From: Proteobacteria bacterium UBA1847
Lineage (GTDB): Bacteria; Pseudomonadota; Gammaproteobacteria; Steroidobacterales; Woeseiaceae
Length of the DNA stretch: 5,293 nucleotides
NCBI GenBank assembly: GCA_002338605.1
Contig: DDIP01000389.1
Location: 1 to 5,293, forward strand
Direction of reading: 5' to 3'
Within the stretch, counting starts at the first letter, position 1. Every line of letters begins with the position of its first letter. Under the pieces are notes generated by a model, which saw only the letters and a list, made by a program, of their open reading frames with translations, was not told where the DNA came from and did no database searches. The translations under genes were made by a program, and so were the position numbers. Shown piece by piece: positions 1 to 5,293 of this stretch.

Positions 1-1
1 T

Positions 2-1339
2 CCCGCCGAGATTGACCGCCAGTTTCGGTATCACCGCCGCAACATTATCTTTTTCATTACGCTGTGTTACGGACTGGGCTACGTATGTCGCCTCGCACTG
101 AATGTCGTCAAGAAGCCCCTGATGGATGCGGGCGTATTTACGCCCGAAGAGATGGGGCTGATCGGCTCCATGCTTCTTTACGGCTATGCGCTGGGCAAGT
201 TCAGCAACGGATTCCTGGCCGACTACGCAAACGCAAAGCGATTCTTCGCCGCGGGACTGTTCATGTCCGCCATGCTGAATTTCGGCATGTCGTTTTCGTC
301 GGTCGTCTGGATCTCGGCAACACTTTGGGTCCTGAATGGCTGGTTCCAGGGTTTCGGCGCGCCCGCCTGCGTGGTGGCGCTGGCAAACTGGTTCAGCAAT
401 CACGAGCGCGGTCGCTACTACGGTATCTGGAGCACAGCGCATTCCATCGGTGAAGGACTGACGTACCTCGGCATCGCTTTTTTGATCGCGTTGCCGCCAA
501 AAGGGCTTGGCCTGCCCTGGCAATTCGGATTCTGGGTGCCCGCGACGATTTGCGTTATCGCGGCAGCACTGGCCTACCGATACCTGCCGGACCGGCCGCA
601 GACACTCGGCCTGCCGTCCGTCGCCGAGTGGCGCCACGATGGTGTCGGTCAGCGCCCAAAGCCCATAGAACACAGTGCCAGGAACATATGGAAGGACCAG
701 TTGAAGGTGGTCGCAATTCCATCGATGTGGGTCATCGCGCTGGCAAGCTCCAGTATGTACGTCACGCGCTACGCGGTTAACAGCTGGGGCAATGTTTATT
801 TACAGGAAATTCGGGGCTTCGATCTTTTCGATGCCAACCTGTTTATCTTCCTCAATACCGCGGCCGGGATACTGGGTTGTGTTGCCTATGGCTACATGTC
901 GGACAAGCTGTTCGATGCCAAGCGGCCGCCAACCAACCTGATTTTCGGATTGATGGAAATCATTCCATTGATCGTCATTTTCTACGGTCCTGCCAATAGC
1001 GTCGTGCTTGCCGCAGCACTCGTTGTCTACGGCTTCGGGCTAAGCGGATTGCTGGCATCGCTCGGCGGGCTTTTCGCGATCGACATTGCGCCGAAGAAAG
1101 TCGCGGGCGCCGCGATGGGATTCATTGGCATATTCAGTTACCTTGGCGCGGGATTGCAGGACTACATCAGTGGCAAGCTGATTTATGACAGCGAGGTTCG
1201 GTTTGAATTTAGTGTCGATAGCAATATCCAGACTGTCTTCTTCTACGATTACTCCGCGCCGATCGTTTTCTGGGTCGGTGCGTCGGTGCTCTCAATCGTT
1301 CTTGCCACCAGCTTGTGGAATGTGAGGGCCAGTGACTAG
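2..1339 (+). CDS. UhpC-like organophosphate transporter or sensor of the major facilitator superfamily, 5' end cut by the window edge
   Basis: This is an inner-membrane protein of the organophosphate:phosphate antiporter (OPA) family, whose members exchange sugar phosphates or glycerol-3-phosphate for phosphate; E. coli UhpC is a glucose-6-phosphate sensor of this family. The frame is open from base 2 with 445 visible residues. The ATG at 122 lies just after the first membrane helix, so the true start is probably 15-25 codons left of the window. About 12 hydrophobic segments are visible. Family marks are an ERG motif after helix 4 (NWFSNHERG), the TAH motif in helix 5, and RPQTLGLPSVAEWRHD at about residues 198-213, very close to E. 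coli UhpC as I remember it. The two arginines that bind phosphate in GlpT (R45, R269) appear kept: codons 89-91 in helix 1 and 767-769 in helix 7 (TRYAVNSWG). The residue after the first is Leu rather than the usual Lys. The loop between helices 11 and 12 is about 20 residues longer than in E. coli UhpC. No uhpA or uhpB is visible. The family is secure; the substrate, and transport versus sensing, are not. Confidence 0.9.
   Translation, partial: PAEIDRQFRYHRRNIIFFITLCYGLGYVCRLALNVVKKPLMDAGVFTPEEMGLIGSMLLYGYALGKFSNGFLADYANAKRFFAAGLFMSAMLNFGMSFSSVVWISATLWVLNGWFQGFGAPACVVALANWFSNHERGRYYGIWSTAHSIGEGLTYLGIAFLIALPPKGLGLPWQFGFWVPATICVIAAALAYRYLPDRPQTLGLPSVAEWRHDGVGQRPKPIEHSARNIWKDQLKVVAIPSMWVIALASSSMYVTRYAVNSWGNVYLQEIRGFDLFDANLFIFLNTAAGILGCVAYGYMSDKLFDAKRPPTNLIFGLMEIIPLIVIFYGPANSVVLAAALVVYGFGLSGLLASLGGLFAIDIAPKKVAGAAMGFIGIFSYLGAGLQDYISGKLIYDSEVRFEFSVDSNIQTVFFYDYSAPIVFWVGASVLSIVLATSLWNVRASD
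1324..1328 (+). promoter_or_regulatory. Probable ribosome binding site for the lipoprotein gene
   Basis: GAGGG lies inside the last codons of the transporter gene, three bases before the GTG at 1332. This spacing is short but usable. Together with the 8-base gene overlap and the signal peptide that begins at this GTG, it supports the GTG start and suggests translation coupled to the transporter. Confidence 0.5.
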
Positions 1340-1853
1340 ATTTCTACAAACGTACAGTGTCGGCGGGTTGCTTATCGCCAGTCTTGCGCTCGCGGCCTGT
1401 GGTGGGAAGGAAGGTGACGATTATTGCTTCAATCATTACCTGACGCATTCAGACCACCAGGCCAGTATCGCAACCTTATACGTCGATGTTTCTGATCACG
1501 GCACGATGACGGCATCGTTCGCCTATCCCACTGAGCGCTTTGTGAGCGAATCCGATCGACGAAGCGAGTTGATTGAAGCCCTAAGCGATCCCCAGCATGT
1601 GTACTCGATTCCTGATCGCGACGACTGCAATCACTTGAATCCCGTGGTGTCGGACCGCGACGGAAACCTTGTTGCGGAATACGAATCGCAGTGCGGGCAG
1701 GTTGCCGAAATCAAGCGGGTCAGTGTAACGATCCTCGAGTCAGTTGCGGAAATCGAGGAAGTCGAGGTGACCATTAACACGCCGGCGACATCGAAACACT
1801 TCGCAATCAGCAGGCAGTGTTCTGCTCCGATATTTCGCCTCAGACGGCACTAG
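1332..1853 (+). CDS. Small predicted lipoprotein, possibly a divergent DUF2796/ZrgA-like protein
   Basis: This encodes 173 residues from a GTG start that overlaps the transporter end by 8 bases. A hydrophobic segment (residues 10-22) ends in the lipobox LAAC, so Cys23 should be lipid-modified. Gly at +2 does not match the Asp inner-membrane retention signal, which favours the outer membrane in a Gram-negative cell. The mature part has four more cysteines (32, 99, 121, 163), enough for two disulfides, and a His-bearing stretch near the anchor (H35, H39, H42). A later ATG start would lose the signal peptide. The order of elements resembles my memory of DUF2796 (the ZrgA family, one member tied to zinc uptake in Vibrio): a strand-rich start with an FAYP-type segment, a central Cys, an EYxxxC segment (E116-C121), then two V/I-rich strands and an NTP turn. 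This is a faint pattern match only. Its place between a transporter and a phosphatase suggests a linked envelope role, but no function can be assigned. Confidence 0.8.
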   Translation: MTRFLQTYSVGGLLIASLALAACGGKEGDDYCFNHYLTHSDHQASIATLYVDVSDHGTMTASFAYPTERFVSESDRRSELIEALSDPQHVYSIPDRDDCNHLNPVVSDRDGNLVAEYESQCGQVAEIKRVSVTILESVAEIEEVEVTINTPATSKHFAISRQCSAPIFRLRRH

Positions 1854-1858
1854 GCAAC

Positions 1859-1862
1859 AGGA
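1859..1862 (+). promoter_or_regulatory. Ribosome binding site of the phosphatase gene
   Basis: AGGA sits six bases before the ATG at 1869, inside the 15-base gap after the lipoprotein stop. It fixes the phosphatase start. The gap is too short to hold a separate promoter and a terminator, so the gene is probably co-transcribed with the two before it. Confidence 0.65.
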
Positions 1863-1868
1863 CACTCA

Positions 1869-2660
1869 ATGGGGATCTATGACGAAAAGCTGCAGTTCGC
1901 CTGCGACGTCGCTCGACGCGGCGGCCAGCTGGCTCTCGGCTATTTCAACGACCTGGGCAGCCTCACGGTAAAAAGCAAGGGCGTGCAGGACATGGCGAGT
2001 GAAGCGGATGTGAATACGGAAGCGTTGATTCGCGAGGCAATCGCCACCCGGTGTCCGGACGACGCGTTTCTCGGCGAGGAGAGTAACGAGTCTTTCGTGC
2101 CAGATGCCGACAAGGGGACATGGATCGTCGACCCGATCGATGGAACACAACCGTTCATCAACGGTATCCGCAGCTGGTGCATTTCAATTGCGTATTTCGA
2201 CAAAAACAAGCTGCGTGTCGGTGTCGTCTACGACCCGACCTCGGATGAACTGTTTGCAGCCAGCGCCGGCGGTGGGGCCACACTGAACGGACAGCCATTA
2301 CGTGCCTCCACCGCTTCCAGCCTGGCCGACGGCCTGGTGTGCGTCGGGTACTCCAATCGGGTTACACCGGAGGATACGCTCGGGCCGCTCGAGCGAATCA
2401 TGCATGCAAACGGCATGTACCATCGAAATGGCAGCGGCGCATTGAGCCTGGCTTACGTTGCCGCGGGTCGCCTCATCGGTTACTTCGAACCGCACATGAA
2501 CTCCTGGGATTTTGCCGCAGGCGTGCTGTTGGTCAACGAGGCCGGTGGTCGAAGCAATGACTGCTTGCCTGATCAGATGGCGATGGTGAAAGGCGGGCCG
2601 GTAGTTGCAGCAGCCGACAGGGTTTTCGATGAACTCGCTCGAGTGGTCGGCGAAACTTAA
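1869..2660 (+). CDS. Inositol-monophosphatase-family phosphatase
   Basis: This is a 263-residue soluble, Mg-dependent sugar or polyol phosphate phosphatase of the IMPase/FIG superfamily, of normal length for the family. The metal-binding set is complete: the SEAD segment near residues 44-47, GEES with Glu70, the DPIDGT motif with Asp88, Ile90 and Asp91, and Trp213-Asp214 in the NSWDFAAG motif. These match Glu70, Asp90, Asp93 and Asp220 of human inositol monophosphatase, so the enzyme should be active. The residues after DPIDGT are QPF instead of the TNF usual in SuhB-type enzymes. This places it in a side branch that also includes HisN-like histidinol phosphatases and many proteobacterial enzymes of unknown substrate. 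It is the last gene of the plus-strand block and ends on the same four bases as iolE. The inositol genes next door favour an inositol phosphate or related polyol phosphate as substrate; histidinol phosphate or a nucleotide such as PAP are alternatives. The family is secure, the substrate inferred. Confidence 0.93.
   Translation: MGIYDEKLQFACDVARRGGQLALGYFNDLGSLTVKSKGVQDMASEADVNTEALIREAIATRCPDDAFLGEESNESFVPDADKGTWIVDPIDGTQPFINGIRSWCISIAYFDKNKLRVGVVYDPTSDELFAASAGGGATLNGQPLRASTASSLADGLVCVGYSNRVTPEDTLGPLERIMHANGMYHRNGSGALSLAYVAAGRLIGYFEPHMNSWDFAAGVLLVNEAGGRSNDCLPDQMAMVKGGPVVAAADRVFDELARVVGET
2657..2660. other. Shared stop: TTAA palindrome ending two convergent genes
   Basis: The plus strand reads TAA at 2658-2660 as the phosphatase stop. 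The minus strand reads TAA from 2659 to 2657 as the iolE stop. The genes overlap tail to tail by four bases. I found no clear hairpin plus T-run around the junction, so any transcription terminator must lie inside the opposing coding sequence or be factor-dependent. Confidence 0.95.
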
Positions 2661-3541
2661 GACCCGGTTTTCACCAGCCCGGAGAGGTACTGATAGCCAA
2701 GACTCGCGTAAGCGAAAGGATTGGCAACGCTCGGGTCCTGTTCGGCTTCAACAACCGTCCAGCCGTCATAGTTTGTCTTGTTCAACTCGGCGAATATTGC
2801 CGGGTAGTCGATGCAACCGTCGCCGGGCACCGTGAAGACGCCATTGAGTACCGCATCCAGAAAGCTGCAGTCGCGGTTCAGACTTTGCTGCAAGACTGTC
2901 TCGCGAATGTCCTTGCAATGCACATGACCAATGCGAGTCGCGTAGGTCCGGGCCAGCTGCACCGGGTCCGCGCCCGCAAAGTAAGCGTGCCCCGAATCGA
3001 GTAGCAGCATTACCTCGTCTCCGGTTTCTGCCATCAGCGCATCGATGTCCGCGGCCGATTGCACTACGGTACCCATGTGATGGTGGTAACAGAGCGTGAG
3101 ACCTTTGTCGGCTGCGGCCTTGCCGACTTCGGTCATGCGTTGACCAAAGGCACGCCACTCGTTGGGGCGAAGGCGGGGGCGTTGCGAGAGCCGGGCATCC
3201 TTCTCCGAATGAATGCAGCCGGTTACCTCGGCAAAAATAATGACATTGCAGTTCATCGCTTGCAGTAAGTCCGCATGGGCTGCCATTGCTGCAATTTCCG
3301 CCCTGGCGTCCCGGCTCATCAACCGGCTGCTGTACCAGCCTGAGACCAGCGACAGATTGTGCGAGGTGAGAATGGGCGCCAGCTGGCTGGCATCGCGCGG
3401 GAACTTGTGGCCCAACTCGACACCGTCGTAACCGGCTGCCGAGGCTTCCGATAAGCAGGTTTCGAGAGAAATATGACCACCGACGTATTGCAGGTCGTCA
3501 TTACTCCAGGAGATCGGGTTGATACCGATTGGAAGGTTCAC
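2657..3541 (-). CDS. iolE: Myo-inosose-2 dehydratase (IolE)
   Basis: IolE removes water from 2-keto-myo-inositol (scyllo-inosose) to give the diketone that IolD opens; it is a cytoplasmic TIM-barrel enzyme of the xylose-isomerase/AP-endonuclease-2 type using a divalent metal. Counting from the GTG at 3541 there are 294 residues, the usual length. Family marks are GINPISWSNDD at the N-terminus (6-16), ELGHKFPRD (42-50), SGWYSSRL (67-74), FAEV (103-106), YHHHMGTVVQ (152-161), LLDSGHAYFAG (180-190), HVHCKD (206-211), FTVPGDGCIDY (236-246) and VVEAEQDP (263-270). By analogy with IolI, Asp182, His208 and Glu267 are probable metal or catalytic residues. An in-frame ATG at 3583 would add 14 residues lying inside iolD. 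I prefer GTG 3541: it is one base after the iolD stop, has AAAAGAG eight bases upstream, and gives the short leader normal for IolE. No defects are seen. Confidence 0.95.
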   Translation of the reverse strand: MNLPIGINPISWSNDDLQYVGGHISLETCLSEASAAGYDGVELGHKFPRDASQLAPILTSHNLSLVSGWYSSRLMSRDARAEIAAMAAHADLLQAMNCNVIIFAEVTGCIHSEKDARLSQRPRLRPNEWRAFGQRMTEVGKAAADKGLTLCYHHHMGTVVQSAADIDALMAETGDEVMLLLDSGHAYFAGADPVQLARTYATRIGHVHCKDIRETVLQQSLNRDCSFLDAVLNGVFTVPGDGCIDYPAIFAELNKTNYDGWTVVEAEQDPSVANPFAYASLGYQYLSGLVKTGS

Positions 3542-3542
3542 G

Positions 3543-5293
3543 TTAGCGTCTCTTTTGTTGTTCTTTGTAAGCGTCCAAGGCATCCGTCACGGAACGGTTA
3601 TCGGAAACCTGCGCGACAGGCACGTCCCACCACGTGCCGCCGGCCTCGGTCGAGACGATTGGATCAGTATCGATGACGACGACAGCGGTTGTGGGGGCCT
3701 CGCTGGCGCGTTGCAGGGCATCGTCGAACTCAGTGAGTCTGTCAACTTTCTCCGCATAGGCACCGAGTGCAGCCGCGTGTCGTGCGAAGTCGATTTCAGG
3801 AATGTCGGCTTCCCTCGGATAGCTTGATTGCCAAAGGTTGTTGTAGCCCTTGCCGCCCAGTGAGGTTTGCAAGCGGTTAATGCAACCGAAGCCACGATTG
3901 TCCAGGACGACGATGATGAGTTTTTGCTGCAGCGCAATCGATGTTGCAATTTCGGAGTTCATCATCAAGTAGCTGCCATCGCCGACCATGACAACAATAT
4001 CGCGGCCCGGCATCGCCATCTTCGCACCGAGGCCGCCGGCAATCTCGTAACCCATACAGGAATAGCCGTACTCGACGTGATAGCTGTCGGTGTCGGATGA
4101 CCGCCAAAGCTTGTGCAATTCGCCGGGCAGGCCGCCAGCAGCGCAAACAACCGTTGCATCCCGGGCAAAGCGCCGGTTAACCACGCCGATGACCTCGGCA
4201 TCCGACGGCCGCTCGCGATCCGCCGGTGATGTCACGTCATCGACGACGGCGTTCCAGCGATCGCGAAGCGCGGATACGGACCCACTCCAGGATGCCTCCA
4301 CCGAAAGACCGGTAATCGCCTCATCCAGTTCTTCAAGGCAACGCAGGGCATCGCCGCGCAGCGATACCGTGGAGCCTTTGTTGAGATCATGGCGCGCGGT
4401 GTTGATACAAAGCATCGGTACGTCCGGTCGCCTGATGAGGAGGCCGGAGCCGGTTGTAAAGTCCTGCAGCCGGGTTCCCACGGCGACGACCAGGTCGGCT
4501 TTTTCGGCCAACTCGTTCGCAGCCTGTGTACCGGTTACGCCAATCGCGCCGGCATTGTATTCATGAGTCCATGGCAGAGCGCCCTTGCCGGCTTGTGTCT
4601 CGGTCACTGGAATACCGTGCTTCGAAGAGAAGTCCGCCAGGCTCCTCGCGGCATCGGAGTAGTGCACGCCCCCGCCGGCAATGATGATCGGTCGTTTCGC
4701 GCCGGCAAGAAGATTGGCGGCATCCGTTAAATCGTCGCGATCCGGACCCGGGCGCGAGAAACGATGCAAAACCGGCTCGAAAAAACTGTCCGGGAAGTCC
4801 CATGCCTCGGCTTGCACGTCTTGCGGCAATGCCAGTGTAACCGGGCCGCAGTCGGCGGGGTCCGTCAATACGGACATCGCCTGCGGCAGTGACTGCAGAA
4901 GTTGTTCCGGACGCAGAATGCGGTCCCAGTAGCGCGATACCGGCCGAAAGCAATCGTTCGCTGTAACCGTCGGGTTTGCAAAGTCCTCGACTTGCTGCAG
5001 AACAGGATCGGGAAGCCGGCTGGCAAATGTGTCACCCGGCAGCAGCAACAACGGAAGCCGGTTCACGTGTGCAACGGCTGCGGCCGTCACCATATTGGTC
5101 GCGCCAGGTCCAACCGAACTCGTACAGGCCATCAGGCGGCGTCGCCGCAAGGCTTTCGCATAGCCGATCGCCGCATGCGCCATGGCTTGTTCATTGTGCG
5201 CACGAAAAACAGGCAGCTCGTCACCGACATCTTCCAGCGCCTCGCCGAGACCAGCGACATTGCCATGACCGAAGATTGCGAATACGCCGCCGA
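3543..5293 (-). CDS. iolD: 3D-(3,5/4)-trihydroxycyclohexane-1,2-dione hydrolase (IolD), N-terminus cut by the window edge
   Basis: IolD is a thiamine-diphosphate enzyme that hydrolyses the cyclic diketone made by IolE to 5-deoxy-glucuronate, opening the inositol ring. The visible part has 582 residues and the frame stays open to the right edge; about 35-50 N-terminal residues are missing compared with the usual 610-640. The ATG at 5183 is internal: upstream codons in frame still read family sequence (IFGHGNVAGLGEAL). In order there are the PYR domain with the cofactor-activating Glu in HNEQAM (codon 5192-5190) and the SVGPGATNMVTAA segment; the central domain with AGGGVHYS, ETQAGKGALPW, GAIGVTGT and VGTRLQDFTTGS; and the PP domain with the metal/ThDP motif GDGS (3983-3972) leading to LDN (Asp-Asn at 3902-3897), then GFGCINRLQ. 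All key residues are present, so it should be active. The gene is followed at once by iolE; its promoter lies right of the window. Confidence 0.96.
   Translation of the reverse strand, partial: GGVFAIFGHGNVAGLGEALEDVGDELPVFRAHNEQAMAHAAIGYAKALRRRRLMACTSSVGPGATNMVTAAAVAHVNRLPLLLLPGDTFASRLPDPVLQQVEDFANPTVTANDCFRPVSRYWDRILRPEQLLQSLPQAMSVLTDPADCGPVTLALPQDVQAEAWDFPDSFFEPVLHRFSRPGPDRDDLTDAANLLAGAKRPIIIAGGGVHYSDAARSLADFSSKHGIPVTETQAGKGALPWTHEYNAGAIGVTGTQAANELAEKADLVVAVGTRLQDFTTGSGLLIRRPDVPMLCINTARHDLNKGSTVSLRGDALRCLEELDEAITGLSVEASWSGSVSALRDRWNAVVDDVTSPADRERPSDAEVIGVVNRRFARDATVVCAAGGLPGELHKLWRSSDTDSYHVEYGYSCMGYEIAGGLGAKMAMPGRDIVVMVGDGSYLMMNSEIATSIALQQKLIIVVLDNRGFGCINRLQTSLGGKGYNNLWQSSYPREADIPEIDFARHAAALGAYAEKVDRLTEFDDALQRASEAPTTAVVVIDTDPIVSTEAGGTWWDVPVAQVSDNRSVTDALDAYKEQQKRR
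3550..3556 (-). promoter_or_regulatory. Purine-rich ribosome site and coupled start of iolE
   Basis: On the minus strand AAAAGAG lies eight bases before the GTG at 3541. The iolD stop (TAA, 3545-3543) falls between the two, with one base separating stop from start. This is a typical stop-start arrangement in which ribosomes finishing iolD begin iolE. The match to a consensus Shine-Dalgarno sequence is weak. Confidence 0.45.

Noticed and set aside
122..124. ATG as the transporter start
   Set aside because: The same frame upstream reads the N-terminal EIDxxFRYxRR segment and helix 1 with the phosphate-binding arginine, so this ATG is internal and the gene begins outside the window.
64..453. 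Open frame of 129 codons on the plus strand overlapping the transporter
   Set aside because: It is Arg-rich shadow sequence in another frame of the transporter gene, whose own frame reads clear family motifs throughout.
1854..1868. Possible promoter in front of the phosphatase gene
   Set aside because: The gap is only 15 bases and is used by the ribosome site; no -35/-10 pair stands out in the end of the lipoprotein gene.
2660..2700. Possible terminator hairpin after the convergent stops, from two CCCGG blocks
   Set aside because: The two CCCGG blocks are direct repeats, not an inverted pair, and no T-run follows; they lie within iolE coding sequence.
4090..4566. Open frame of 158 codons on the plus strand inside iolD
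   Set aside because: It lies opposite a strongly conserved enzyme gene, is Ser/Arg/Pro-rich in the way typical of antisense frames in GC-rich DNA, and shows no recognisable motif.
5181..5183. ATG as the iolD start
   Set aside because: The 36 codons before it in frame encode conserved IolD sequence, including the catalytic Glu just upstream, so the gene continues past the right edge.

Overview
The window is a fully coding piece of a moderately GC-rich bacterial chromosome. Protein style points to a Proteobacterium, probably a gammaproteobacterium: the Cys-anchored lipoprotein, the E. coli UhpC-like transporter, and GTG/ATG starts with short purine-rich ribosome sites. This is inferred from family resemblance only; there is no rRNA or marker gene here. 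I see no mobile elements, tRNAs, CRISPR arrays or long intergenic regions.

Left half, plus strand (2-2660): a compact three-gene block. It starts with a UhpC/GlpT-type organophosphate transporter cut by the left edge. A small lipoprotein follows, with a GTG start overlapping the transporter end by 8 bases. An inositol-monophosphatase-family phosphatase comes 15 bases after that. The tight spacing suggests one transcript, whose promoter lies left of the window.

Right half, minus strand (5293 down to 2657): two inositol-catabolism genes. iolD (the ThDP-dependent ring-opening hydrolase) has its N-terminus cut by the right edge. iolE (inosose dehydratase) starts one base after the iolD stop. The two blocks converge with no gap: one TTAA palindrome supplies the stop codons of both the phosphatase and iolE.

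Working together: IolE and IolD carry out two consecutive steps of myo-inositol breakdown. The opposite block holds a predicted phosphate-ester transporter and a phosphatase of the family that releases myo-inositol from inositol phosphate. An attractive but unproven reading is that this locus takes in and dephosphorylates a phosphorylated inositol (or related polyol phosphate) and feeds it into the Iol pathway. The lipoprotein, which faintly resembles the DUF2796/ZrgA family, is the least understood member.
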